Shown here: positions 49,589-58,226 of the stretch, in pieces
Numbering within the stretch: the first letter of the stretch is position 1
Layout: each line of letters opens with the position of its first letter
Assembly (NCBI GenBank): GCA_035934315.1
Contig: DASYXZ010000081.1
Span: 9,868 to 73,867 of the forward strand
Length of the DNA: 64,000 bases
Direction: 5' to 3'
Source of the DNA: DASYXZ01 sp035934315
GTDB lineage: Bacteria > Acidobacteriota > Terriglobia > UBA7540
Position numbers and translations under genes: made by a program
The notes under the pieces: generated by a model
What the model was told of the DNA's origin: nothing
What the model saw: only the letters and a program-made list of their open reading frames with translations
Databases searched by the model: none

Positions 49589-49937
49589 GGCGAACCTTGC
49601 GCTTTGGGCGAGGGGCGGCTTCGCTGAGTTTCTTGATCTACCTCCGCCTTGGCGCGATGCCGCCCATTCTACCTGAAACTCAACGCTATGACGCAGTTTT
49701 TCCATACGGTTTGGGGGAATCCATCGAGCGTTCGCACATGTTTTTTATTCCGAGCGGAGTGAGGAACCTCGCTCCGAGTTTTGAGAAAACAAAGTCCGGC
49801 GTACTGAAAATGGACGTATGCCGTCGCCATCCGGTGACGACTTGGTGGCGAAAGAGCCACATTAAGTCCAAGTCCGCCTCATACTTGCGATTTTTTTTCG
49901 CCCGGCTTACCTTTTATTAGTTCGCACGTCAAACTGA
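49589..49937. other. Divergent intergenic region before the ECF sigma gene
   Basis: About 350 bp with one REP-like palindrome (49755-49776). I see no protein gene, and no ECF-type promoter motif I can defend. Confidence 0.5.
49755..49776. repeat. REP-like palindrome
   Basis: CGGAGTGAG (49755-49763), loop GAAC, CTCGCTCCG (49768-49776), with one G-T wobble. The form is that of short extragenic palindromes found in many soil bacteria. Only one copy is in the window. Confidence 0.4.
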
Positions 49938-50591
49938 ATGAAGGACGAAACGAGCGACTCCGTGATGGATGGCTGCTTGACGCTTGAGGGCAACATTCCC
50001 GCGCAGGGTTCACCATTGGCGCGAGAGAACGAAGGTGTCTTGATTCGCCGGGCGCAAGCGGGTGATCGCGCCGCCTTTGACGCCTTGGTGCGCCTGTACG
50101 ACCAGCACGTCCTGCGGCTCGTCCTGAAAGTGGTGCAGTCACCCGAAGAAGCGCGGGATTTATATCAGGAAGCGTTCTTAAAAATTTACCGGTCGCTGGC
50201 GCGCTTTCGTTTTGAGGCGCGATTTTCCACCTGGCTCTATCGCGTGGTGATGAACGTTTGCTTCGATCATCTTCGAAAGCAGAAGACTCGCGATGAAGCG
50301 CAGGCGCCCGGGGCCAACGAAAACGAGGCGAACTTTTTCAACGGGGTCGCTGATGGCCAACCAAGCCGCGATCCTGAGAGGGCCCTGCGGTCGGGAGAAA
50401 TTCGGCGCCGCATCGAGCGGGCGCTCACGCGCCTGGGCCCGCGCGAGCGGATGGTCTTCGAGTTGCGACATTTTCAGGGCCTGAAATTGCGTGCTATCGG
50501 CGAACTCTGCGGAACCAGCGAAGAGACCGCCAAGAATTCCCTGTTCCGCGCCACACAAAAATTAAGGCTCGAATTGAGCGATCTGGTTTAG
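49938..50591 (+). CDS. ECF RNA polymerase sigma factor
   Basis: 217-aa extracytoplasmic-function sigma factor. Region 2 is at about 47-115 (FDALVRLYDQHVLRLVLKVV... FSTWLYRVVMNVCFDHLRK) and region 4 at about 157-210 with helix-turn-helix LRAIGELCGTSEETAKN. The linker at 116-150 is acidic and variable. It heads an operon with a zinc-finger anti-sigma factor 48 bp downstream, then a DUF4097 and a PDZ protein, so it probably responds to envelope stress and may drive its own operon; that is inference from the layout. Confidence 0.92.
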   Translation: MKDETSDSVMDGCLTLEGNIPAQGSPLARENEGVLIRRAQAGDRAAFDALVRLYDQHVLRLVLKVVQSPEEARDLYQEAFLKIYRSLARFRFEARFSTWLYRVVMNVCFDHLRKQKTRDEAQAPGANENEANFFNGVADGQPSRDPERALRSGEIRRRIERALTRLGPRERMVFELRHFQGLKLRAIGELCGTSEETAKNSLFRATQKLRLELSDLV

Positions 50592-50639
50592 TTGCCAGCT
50601 CAGCGAAACAGGACATTAAGAGGTGTTATCTGATCGGAT

Positions 50640-51590
50640 ATGGAGAAGGATATGAACTGCAGCGAGTTTGACGAAAACCTGGCGCTTTATCTCCATGACG
50701 AACTACCGGCGGAGCAGCGCCAGGACTTTGAAACTCATCTTGCCGCATGCGCACAATGCAGCGACCGGCTAGAGGAGACTCGACGCCTGCACCGCGTTCT
50801 GGGCGAACGTCCTGCGCCGGAGCCGTCACCGGAATTGCTCGTTCAATGCAGAGAGGCGCTAGAGGAAGCGCTCGACCGCGAACTTTCCGGAGTGGGTTGG
50901 AAGACCCTGTTGAACCATTGGTCATCAGCCTTGGGGGCGTTGTCGCCTTTCCCCGTAGCCGCGGCTCTCACGCTGGTGATGTTCGGTTTTAGTTTGGGTT
51001 GGACGCTTCGTACCCGTCCCGCGGGAATTCGCCCGGCAACGAGCGAAGAATCGCTGGTCTCGCCCGGCGACATTGACTTGAATAATTTTCGTATCAATAA
51101 CATCAGCGAGGTTGCCTCCGGTCACAAGAACGGCGATGTGCGGATTACGGTAAACGCGGAGCGCGAGATGATCCTTGAAGGGTCTCTCGACGACTCGCGC
51201 ATCCGGCAAGTGCTCATCGACGCGGTGACGGGTTATGACAATCCGGGCATCCGCCGCGATAGCATGGAAGTGCTGCGGCGGCATGCGAACAATCCAAATG
51301 TCCGGCCGGCATTGCTCTACGCAATTCAAAATGATGCCAATCCCGGTGTGCGTCTGGATGCGTTGGAGGCGGTGCAGGGAATGGAATGGAACCCCGAAGT
51401 TCGCCAGGCATTGTTGAACAGCCTGGACCATGAAAAAAACCAGGGTGTGCGCGTGGCCGCCATCGACGTCCTGACCGACCACGCGGACCAGGCGACGCTG
51501 CCGGCGCTCGAGCGTTTGGCGGCCAATGATTCCAATCGTTATGTGCGGATGAAGGCAGTGAGTGCGATCCGAAAACTCCAGGGAGAGTAG
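50640..51590 (+). CDS. Membrane anti-sigma factor with zf-HC2 finger and HEAT repeats
   Basis: 316 aa. The N-terminal anti-sigma zinc finger has His33, Cys37 and Cys40 (HLAACAQC) with Cys7 nearby. A membrane segment lies at about 95-122 (SALGALSPFPVAAALTLVMFGFSLGW). The part beyond it, about 180-315, is a stack of HEAT-like repeats (RQVLIDAVTGYDNPGIRRDSMEVLRRHAN and so on), which would face the periplasm and could sense a partner. Start: ATG 50640 or ATG 50652, the latter close behind AAGGA. Classical anti-sigma factors lack a HEAT domain, so the sensor is unusual. Confidence 0.85.
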   Translation: MEKDMNCSEFDENLALYLHDELPAEQRQDFETHLAACAQCSDRLEETRRLHRVLGERPAPEPSPELLVQCREALEEALDRELSGVGWKTLLNHWSSALGALSPFPVAAALTLVMFGFSLGWTLRTRPAGIRPATSEESLVSPGDIDLNNFRINNISEVASGHKNGDVRITVNAEREMILEGSLDDSRIRQVLIDAVTGYDNPGIRRDSMEVLRRHANNPNVRPALLYAIQNDANPGVRLDALEAVQGMEWNPEVRQALLNSLDHEKNQGVRVAAIDVLTDHADQATLPALERLAANDSNRYVRMKAVSAIRKLQGE

Positions 51591-51603
51591 GCTGAGGGGA
51601 GAA

Positions 51604-52935
51604 ATGGTGCGATTGCGATATATGTTTTTTCTTGGGCTGGCGGCGGTTTTTTTGAGCCAATCGTTAATGGGCCTCGATGAGCCCAACGTCAAACGAGGAG
51701 AGCCTCAACGCGAAGGGCGCGCCTGGGTGGAACATGCGGAGTGCGGGGCGGCAGTGAGGAATGGAGCGCGAATGCTTCTGCGCGCAGATTTCGGATCCAT
51801 CACCGTTCACACCGGCCAGAGCAATCGGGTGGAGTGCCGGATTCGCCTGCAGGTTTATAAGGCATCTGAAGACGAAGCCAAACGTTTCTTCCGCAGTGTT
51901 GAATTGACGGCGCACGCGCTTGAGGGAGGCGGCCTCTCCTTCAACGAAAATAATCCGCCCGAACACGATCGGAGCGGCTGGTCGGCGGCTGATTTTGATT
52001 TCACCGTGCCCCGGCGATTTAATCTGGACATGGAAACCAAAGGCGGCAACGTGACCGTGGGCAACCTTGATGGCGAACTGCGCGCGGCAACTGCCGGAGG
52101 CAATATCCAGACGGGAGACATATCCGGCCCAGTGCGTGTTGAGACGGCAGGTGGCGACATCAATGTGGGTAACATCGGCCAGCGGCTCATGGCCAAAACA
52201 GCCGGCGGTTCCATCCGCGCGAACGACATCAAAGGAGACGCAACTCTTGAAACAAGCGGCGGTGAAATCACCGCAGGATTTATTGAGGGCGCCGTGCACG
52301 CCCAGACTTCCGGCGGAGACATTGGCCTGCGCGGAGCCACCGGTCCTGTAAGCGCACAAACAGCGGGCGGGCAAATCCAGATCGGCCAGTGTGGGGCGAG
52401 CATTCACGCTGAAACGGCAGGTGGCAGCATTCACCTGCAAGGCGCAAAGGGCGGAGTCGTGGTGCAGACGGCTGGCGGAAGTATCGATCTCTATCGAATG
52501 CAAAGCGCGGTTCGCGCCGCCACTGCCGCCGGCCGCATTCTGGCAGAGATCAACGCCAACCGGGAAACCTTCGCGCCCTCGCACCTCGAAACTTCAATGG
52601 GAGACATTCAAGTGTTTCTTCCGCCTCATCTGGCGCTCAACATCGACGCGCTGATTAAAGAGTCCATGGGCAACAGAATTGTTTCAGACTTTCCCCTTCA
52701 TCTGACCCGGGAGGAAGATGCTTTCCACCACGGACCAAAGCGCGGCGAGGGATCCCTGAATGGCGGTGGAAAAGTCCTGCGCATTCGAACCGTGATGGGC
52801 AACATCGAGATACACAAACTTGATCCCACCATAATTGAGCAGTTCAAGAGGCGTCAGCAAAATTATTGGAACCAATGGGAAGAAAGACAAAAGGCCCTCA
52901 GAATAAAATGCTGCACGAATCCGAAAGAAGAATAG
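51604..52935 (+). CDS. Secreted DUF4097-like repeat protein
   Basis: 443 aa from the ATG at 51604 (GAGGGGA just upstream, 13 bp after the previous stop). A signal peptide (YMFFLGLAAVFLSQSLMG) is followed by a beta-strand domain and, at about 145-335, ten copies of a roughly 19-residue repeat with (A/S)GG-x-I, as in TAGGDINVGNIG or TSGGEITAGFIEG. This is the adhesin-like parallel beta-helix of DUF4097. Third gene of the sigma operon; role in envelope sensing or surface coating is inferred. C-terminus is charged and helical (EQFKRRQQNYWNQWEERQK). Confidence 0.8.
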   Translation: MVRLRYMFFLGLAAVFLSQSLMGLDEPNVKRGEPQREGRAWVEHAECGAAVRNGARMLLRADFGSITVHTGQSNRVECRIRLQVYKASEDEAKRFFRSVELTAHALEGGGLSFNENNPPEHDRSGWSAADFDFTVPRRFNLDMETKGGNVTVGNLDGELRAATAGGNIQTGDISGPVRVETAGGDINVGNIGQRLMAKTAGGSIRANDIKGDATLETSGGEITAGFIEGAVHAQTSGGDIGLRGATGPVSAQTAGGQIQIGQCGASIHAETAGGSIHLQGAKGGVVVQTAGGSIDLYRMQSAVRAATAAGRILAEINANRETFAPSHLETSMGDIQVFLPPHLALNIDALIKESMGNRIVSDFPLHLTREEDAFHHGPKRGEGSLNGGGKVLRIRTVMGNIEIHKLDPTIIEQFKRRQQNYWNQWEERQKALRIKCCTNPKEE

Positions 52936-53024
52936 AAGGTGGCGGGTAGACTCAAGATCAAATGGTCCGGGATTTTAAATGCCGGCTACAACGGAGTTCA
53001 TTTTCTACATCAAGGAGCGATACC

Positions 53025-54083
53025 ATGAAAACAAAAACCAGTATTGGAATGTTGAGCCTCCTGGCGTTCTTGCTGGCCAGTGGCACCCTGCCGGGCGCCC
53101 AAAGGGCGGGAGCATTTGTAACTCCGAGGGCCGGAACAATGTCGGTGTGGAACTTCAACGAAGGGCGGGCCCAGCTCGGAGTGCGGCTCACTGATGTTAA
53201 TGCGGAAAAAGCGCATGAGATGAAGATTGGCGGCGAGTACGGCGCCATAGTCACCAAGGTCGAGCCAGGCAGCGCGGCTGCCCAAGCCGGCCTGATGGCC
53301 AATGACGTTATCCTGGAATTTGACGGTGAGCGTGTGCGCAGTGTGGCGCAACTTCGCCGCATGGTTCAGGACACTCCGCCCGGCCGCACCGTGGCGGTAA
53401 AGATTAGCCGCTCAGGCCAGGCGCGCACTCTGAATGTAAAACTGGAGGCAGCCGCAGCAGCGCAAAATTTTCCCAAAGTGGTAATCCCCAGGGTTGAGGT
53501 TCCAGAAATCAATATGCCTGACTTTAATTTTGAGTTCTTCAACGGCGGTCCGCGCCTCGGAATCTCGGCCGAGGATCTGACCCCACAGTTGGCCAAATAC
53601 TTTGGCGTCACCCAAGGCAAGGGAGTACTGGTGGAAGAGGTCACGGCCGGCAGCGCCGCGGAAAAAGCCGGGTTGAAAGCGGGCGATTGCATCGTGCGAG
53701 TCGGCGCGGAAAGGGTGGATTCAGTTTCAGACCTGCATCGCGCGCTGGAGCGCAATGCCGATTCTGAACAGAAGCGGCAAGTCGCACTGACCATCGTGCG
53801 CGACCGGCACGAGCAAACACTTTCCGCTGAACTGGAATCGCCGCACCGCATGATGCCCATGCTCCGGCGCATTGCGAATGATGGGCAAATGGGAATCGAC
53901 CCCAATGAACTTTCACGTATGAAGGCCGGGCTTAAGACTGCGCAAATCGCGCTGCAGACAGAGGGAAAAGATTTGGAAAGCCAGCGCCGCCACTTAATTG
54001 AAGAAAAACAACCGGCGCTGGACAAGTTGAGACGTGATTTTGAAAAGGTTTTCATGGAGAGCAACAGTTTAGTCGTTGATTGA
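53025..54083 (+). CDS. Secreted protein with two PDZ domains
   Basis: 352 aa from the ATG at 53025 (AAGGAG eight bases ahead), with a signal peptide ending near PGAQRAGA. PDZ domain 1 lies at about 50-140 (LGVRLTDVNAEKAHEM... GAIVTKVEPGSAAAQAGL) and PDZ domain 2 at about 176-271 (LGISAEDLTPQLAKYFGV... VEEVTAGSAAEKAGLKAGDCI). The C-terminal 50 residues are a short coiled coil. No protease domain is present, so it is a substrate or peptide binder, plausible as the stress sensor or adaptor for the ECF/anti-sigma pair upstream. Confidence 0.85.
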   Translation: MKTKTSIGMLSLLAFLLASGTLPGAQRAGAFVTPRAGTMSVWNFNEGRAQLGVRLTDVNAEKAHEMKIGGEYGAIVTKVEPGSAAAQAGLMANDVILEFDGERVRSVAQLRRMVQDTPPGRTVAVKISRSGQARTLNVKLEAAAAAQNFPKVVIPRVEVPEINMPDFNFEFFNGGPRLGISAEDLTPQLAKYFGVTQGKGVLVEEVTAGSAAEKAGLKAGDCIVRVGAERVDSVSDLHRALERNADSEQKRQVALTIVRDRHEQTLSAELESPHRMMPMLRRIANDGQMGIDPNELSRMKAGLKTAQIALQTEGKDLESQRRHLIEEKQPALDKLRRDFEKVFMESNSLVVD

Positions 54084-54190
54084 AAATTGAACGGCGCCCC
54101 GCTTGCGACAACGGATGAAAACCGATATTCTGATATTGTCTATTTTCCAATTTCGTTCTTCTTTCCAATCGGTCGGGCGGGCTCCGGAAC

Positions 54191-55486
54191 ATGAATCGAG
54201 TTTTAATTCTTCATTACCACGAGATCTGGCTGAAAGGCGGCAACAAGAACTATTTTCTCAGCCGGCTGACCGGCGCGGTCAAGCGGAGCCTGGCTGATTT
54301 ACCGGTTCAATCCATTCACGTCCTCTCCGATCGGCTGCTTCTTTACCCGCTCGAGGATTCTGCACTGCCGCTGATACTTGAACGGTTGTGCCGGGTTTTC
54401 GGGCTGGCGTACATCGCGCCCGCACGCGTGGCGGAGAATAACATCGCCGCCATGGGCCGGATGGCTTGTGAAATGATGGCGGAAAAGAATCCGCAAAATT
54501 TCGCCGTTCGCGCCAAGATTGCCGACTCCGAATTCACGATGAACTCCATGGAACTGGAGCGGGAGCTGGGCCGCGTTGTGCTGGACCATTTGCGAAGTAG
54601 GAGAAATGACATTCAAGTGAAGCTGAATCATCCGGAAGTCACTTGTTCGGTGGAAGTCGTCCCGGGGCGGGCGTTCATTTACACGGACCGCGTGGAGGGC
54701 GCCGGCGGGTTGCCGCCCGTCACCGCCGGCCGTTTGGTCGCACTGCTCTCAGGTGGATTTGATTCCGCCGTCGCCGCGTACAAAATGATGCGGCGCGGAG
54801 CGCATGTCACTTTTGTGCACTTCGCAAGTTCCGGCTCAACGGGGCGCGGGTCTTCGCAACCCATTGCTGAAGAAATCGTGCGCACTCTGACGCGTTGCCA
54901 ATTCACTTCGCGGCTCTACATTATTCCGTTTGAGCCGGTCCAGCGCCAGGTGGTGGTGGGCGCCCAGGAAAAATTTCGCGTGCTCCTTTACCGCCGGATG
55001 ATGGCCCGCATCGCGCGCGAGATAACCCGGGTGGAACGCGCCCTGGGCCTTGTGACAGGCGACAGCGTGTCGCAGGTTGCCTCGCAGACATTGCATAATC
55101 TGGCGGCCATCGATTTTGGAATGGACGTGCCCGTTTACCGTCCCCTGGCGGGCGACGACAAAGAGGAAATTTTGCGCTGGGCGCGGCAGATTGGGACGTA
55201 CAAAATATCCTGCGAACCTTTTGAGGATTGCTGCCCGCGGTTCATGCCGAGAGCGCCGGCCATTTTTTCCAATCCCGCGGAATTGACCGCGGCAGAATCC
55301 ACACTTGACGTCGAGGCTCTCCTCACCATGGGCCTGGAAGGAGCGATTGTCCATGACTTCAAGTTTGAGGCTGGCAAAGTCACTGTGCGTGAGAACTTGC
55401 CCCGCCGTTTCCAAAAACTACTTGCCCTGCGCAAAGGCATGCCGTGGCCTGCGGCAGCGCGCCATCCAGTCCCCGCCGGACTCTGA
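54191..55486 (+). CDS. thiI: tRNA 4-thiouridine synthase / thiamine sulfurtransferase ThiI
   Basis: 431-aa ThiI that uses ATP to activate uridine-8 of tRNA for sulfur transfer, and may supply sulfur to thiamine synthesis. A THUMP domain covers about 55-165 and the PP-loop ATP motif SGGFDSA is at 187-193. The C-terminal rhodanese domain of the E. coli enzyme is absent; the CEPFEDCC cysteine cluster near 343-350 is that of the short form. It starts 107 bp after the PDZ gene and is unrelated to the stress operon. Length fits the short ThiI class. Confidence 0.9.
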   Translation: MNRVLILHYHEIWLKGGNKNYFLSRLTGAVKRSLADLPVQSIHVLSDRLLLYPLEDSALPLILERLCRVFGLAYIAPARVAENNIAAMGRMACEMMAEKNPQNFAVRAKIADSEFTMNSMELERELGRVVLDHLRSRRNDIQVKLNHPEVTCSVEVVPGRAFIYTDRVEGAGGLPPVTAGRLVALLSGGFDSAVAAYKMMRRGAHVTFVHFASSGSTGRGSSQPIAEEIVRTLTRCQFTSRLYIIPFEPVQRQVVVGAQEKFRVLLYRRMMARIAREITRVERALGLVTGDSVSQVASQTLHNLAAIDFGMDVPVYRPLAGDDKEEILRWARQIGTYKISCEPFEDCCPRFMPRAPAIFSNPAELTAAESTLDVEALLTMGLEGAIVHDFKFEAGKVTVRENLPRRFQKLLALRKGMPWPAAARHPVPAGL

Positions 55487-55590
55487 TGGATTTCCAGGCG
55501 CTCGGGACCCGCCTATTGGCCGGAGGCTCCGCAGCTTGACGGTTTTGCAATCGCTCCCTATAATTTTTATATGGAAGAGGAGAGCCTGAA

Positions 55591-56556
55591 ATGAGGAAAG
55601 GTGTTGCCGCGATATTGCTGATTGGGAGTCTGGCATTTCCAGCGGCCGCACAAAGTCCGAGCAGCCAGGGCCAGCCTGACGAACAAAAAAAGAACGAACC
55701 CGCCGTTGAAACCACCAACTCAAAAACCATTAAGGTCACTTCCGATCTGGTAAACGTCTTGTTTACGGTTTTTGACAAAAAGAACCGGATGGTAGTGGAC
55801 CTTACGAAAGATGATGTTCGTGTCCTCGAGGACAATAAGCCGCAATCCATTCGATTCTTCAGCCGGGAATCCGACCTCCCACTGCGCATTGGGATGCTGA
55901 TTGATACAAGCAATAGCATTCGTGAACGCCTGCACTTTGAGCAGGAGGCCGCAATCGATTTTCTGGATGCCACGATGCGCCCCGACAAGGACCTGGCCTT
56001 CGTGGTGGGATTCGACGTGGAGCCTCAACTCATTCAGGACTACACCGATGATGGGGAAAAACTTTCCCAGGCGGTGCGGGGCCTGAGGGCGGGAGGTGGC
56101 ACAGGCCTCTTCGACGCCATCTATTTTGCCAGCAAAGAAAAAATGCTTTACTTTCCCCCACCGGAGCCTTATCTCCGCCGCGTCATGGTGATCGTCAGCG
56201 ACGGACTGGACAACCAGAGCGAACATACGCGCGAGGAGGCGTTGGCCATGGCCCAGCACGCTGAGGTGATCATTTACGCCATCAGCACCAACCGGAGCGG
56301 CGTCTCAATTAAAGGAGATAAAGTCCTCAAGCGGCTGGCGGAAGAAACTGGCGGCCGGGCTTTTTTCCCCTTCGATGCGTCGGAATTGGCGGAGAATTTC
56401 CAGGAGATTTCACGGGAATTGCGCAGCCAGTACAGCCTGGGTTACGTTTCAACCAATCGGGCGCACGACGGCACGTTTCGCAATATCAGCATTATCGCCC
56501 ACCAAAAAGACTTCCACGTCCGTGCCAAGAGCGGATACTTCGCCCCCAATCCGTAA
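55591..56556 (+). CDS. Acidobacterial VWFA-domain protein (TIGR03436 type), copy A
   Basis: 321-aa secreted protein with a signal peptide (AAILLIGSLAFPAAAQ). The von Willebrand A domain begins at about 98, and its metal-ion site DTSNS is at 105-109 (LIDTSNS). Residues 55-95 carry the preceding segment VNVLFTVFDKKNRMVVDLTKDDVRVLEDNKPQSIRFF typical of the acidobacterial family. Presumably a periplasmic or surface adhesion/binding protein. It is convergent with a second member 150 bp downstream, so the two arose by duplication with inversion. Confidence 0.88.
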   Translation: MRKGVAAILLIGSLAFPAAAQSPSSQGQPDEQKKNEPAVETTNSKTIKVTSDLVNVLFTVFDKKNRMVVDLTKDDVRVLEDNKPQSIRFFSRESDLPLRIGMLIDTSNSIRERLHFEQEAAIDFLDATMRPDKDLAFVVGFDVEPQLIQDYTDDGEKLSQAVRGLRAGGGTGLFDAIYFASKEKMLYFPPPEPYLRRVMVIVSDGLDNQSEHTREEALAMAQHAEVIIYAISTNRSGVSIKGDKVLKRLAEETGGRAFFPFDASELAENFQEISRELRSQYSLGYVSTNRAHDGTFRNISIIAHQKDFHVRAKSGYFAPNP

Positions 56557-56706
56557 AACAGATCACCGGCTTGACGCGGCAAATCCCAGTTCGGGATTGC
56601 ACCCGACGTGCCATGTCGAGCAGCCCCGCAATTCAAATCCAAGTTGCTTATCGCTTCGATAATTGCCCGGCGATGCCACGCGCAATGCGGTTGAACTTTG
56701 AACCTG

Positions 56707-57726
56707 TTATTCGGTTGCGGCGTAATAACCCCGGCGGGCTTGAATCTTGTAGTCCTGATTGCGGACACTGACTTTAATCTTGCGGTAGGATCCATCGTGC
56801 CGGGTGTTGGATGACGTGTAGCCCAGCAGATACTGTGTGCGAAGCTCATCGGCAATTTCCTGGAATGCCCGGCTGACATCGCGATTGGCCTTTACCTCAA
56901 TCACTCGCCCTCCCGTTTCTTCCGAAAGTTTCTTGAGCACGGAATCGCCGCTGAAGAACGCACCTTGTCTGTAGTAAAAACTGCGGTCGCTGATTTCGAT
57001 GGAATAAATCATGAGGTCGGATTTCTGCGCGGCTTCGAGCGCAGCCTGCAATTTTTCCCTGCTGCCCTGGTCTTCGCCGTCCGTCAACAGGATGATCACT
57101 TTGCGTCCCACTTCGTTCTTCAAAAGCTCGTTGGCGGCCAGGTAGACGGCGTCAAAGAGATGGGTGCCGCCGAGGTTCGAAGTGGGAAAGGGTCCCGGCA
57201 AAACTCCACCTCCACCGCCGTTGATGACGGTCTCATCAATCGCTTTGGAGAGCATTCTCTTGTCAGCGGTAAAGTCCTGGAGCAGCTCCACGTCCACGTC
57301 GAAGTGGAGCACGAAGGCCAGGTCTTTGGGCTTGATCACTTGCGCGATGAAGGCTTTGGCCTCCTCTTGTTCAACAGGCAACACGCGCTGCTGGCTGGGG
57401 CTGGTGTCCACCATAATCCCCAGAGTGAGCGGCGTGTCCACCTGTTTTGAAAAATAACTGATCACTTGTGGATTATTGTCTTCCGTCAACGCAAAATCTT
57501 CCTTGTTGATATCTGGAATTAAATGCCCCTTCTTGTCCTTCACAATCGTCAGGACGTTCACGACTTCGGTGGAAACTTTCAATGTAGTGGGTGACTGGGA
57601 AACGGGAGGATTTTGCTGGCTTCTCGCTGCCGGAGTAGCGCCGAGCATGATTCCCAGCATCAACAATAGAACGCGCCGAATGGCCAAAGTTTTATTCGCA
57701 CCGAAATCACAGACAGGTATTTTCAT
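56707..57726 (-). CDS. Acidobacterial VWFA-domain protein (TIGR03436 type), copy B
   Basis: 339 aa from the ATG at 57726, where a signal peptide starts (RRVLLLMLGIMLGATPAARSQ); upstream starts give an unlikely N-terminus. The VWFA metal site DTSPS is at 107-111. The same pre-domain motif as in copy A is visible (VVNVLTIVKDKKGHLIPDINKEDFALTEDNNPQVISYFSK). Function unknown beyond ligand binding. The pair is convergent, with about 150 bp between the stops. Confidence 0.88.
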   Translation of the reverse strand: MKIPVCDFGANKTLAIRRVLLLMLGIMLGATPAARSQQNPPVSQSPTTLKVSTEVVNVLTIVKDKKGHLIPDINKEDFALTEDNNPQVISYFSKQVDTPLTLGIMVDTSPSQQRVLPVEQEEAKAFIAQVIKPKDLAFVLHFDVDVELLQDFTADKRMLSKAIDETVINGGGGGVLPGPFPTSNLGGTHLFDAVYLAANELLKNEVGRKVIILLTDGEDQGSREKLQAALEAAQKSDLMIYSIEISDRSFYYRQGAFFSGDSVLKKLSEETGGRVIEVKANRDVSRAFQEIADELRTQYLLGYTSSNTRHDGSYRKIKVSVRNQDYKIQARRGYYAATE

Positions 57727-58092
57727 AGAGTCACTTTTTCCCTCAATTCTTTGATGCATGGGATAGGGCCTGCGTCCATCAAAGTTCTGATGAAGGTTCA
57801 TGAGCGCTTTCGCGAGCGAGCTCATGAAATTGATGGCCGGGAATCGCGCGGCGCTCCGTTTTTTCCGCGCGCTTTCGCATCGCTGCGTCCATCGCGGCAA
57901 TTTTTTTATCCGCTGGGCGCGAAATTGTCTTCACTCTTCCACTCACCGTTGAATTTCCCCGTTGCAATTTTTTTTGTGAGGACTCACTTTCCTCTTGACA
58001 AGTTGGAACGCAGACCCTATAGATGAATACTGAATACGCGCTCCGCCAGATCCGCTGGCGCGAAAATTCAACGAGATCGAGAGGAGAATAAA
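57727..58092. other. Region before the lysine-rich micro-gene
   Basis: The left part (57727-57980) contains open frames but nothing recognisable. The right part holds the promoter of the micro-gene and a 6-bp stem (CGCCAG at 58044-58049 with CTGGCG at 58055-58060) in its leader. Confidence 0.5.
57995..58023 (+). promoter_or_regulatory. Near-perfect sigma-70 promoter of a micro-gene
   Basis: TTGACA at 57995-58000, exactly 17 bases, then TATAGA at 58018-58023: six of six and five of six matches. Transcription would start near 58030, 63 bases before the reading frame at 58093. Confidence 0.75.
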
Positions 58093-58131
58093 ATGGCAGC
58101 TAAAAAGAAAGCCAAAAAGAAAAAGAGATAA
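58093..58131 (+). CDS. 12-codon lysine-rich micropeptide (MAAKKKAKKKKR)
   Basis: A 12-residue reading frame, too short for ordinary gene finders. Its start has a near-ideal ribosome site (GAGAGGAG, six bases from the ATG), a consensus promoter 70 bp upstream, and a strong terminator 31 bp after the stop. Seven of the 12 residues are lysine and one is arginine, like the tail of histone H1-like and Hc1-type proteins, so RNA or DNA binding is a fair guess. No gene follows on this strand before the terminator, so it is not a leader peptide for attenuation. The transcript could also act as a small RNA. Confidence 0.55.
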   Translation: MAAKKKAKKKKR

Positions 58132-58161
58132 GTTGCTTCAGAAACACTCTGGATAGGAACT

Positions 58162-58196
58162 TTCGGGGATGCAGCAATGCATCCCCGAAGTTTTTT
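58162..58196 (+). terminator. Rho-independent terminator of the micro-gene
   Basis: TTCGGGGATGCA (58162-58173) pairs perfectly with TGCATCCCCGAA (58178-58189) across a 4-base loop, followed by G and six T. There is no T-run for the minus strand, so it serves the plus-strand unit and not rmuC. Confidence 0.9.
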
Positions 58197-58226
58197 GTGA
58201 GGGACCGGTGGCGTGGGGTGCGGCTA

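Noticed and set aside
58093..58131. Lysine-codon leader peptide controlling a downstream biosynthetic gene
   Set aside because: The terminator ends the unit and the next gene (rmuC) is on the opposite strand, so there is nothing to attenuate.
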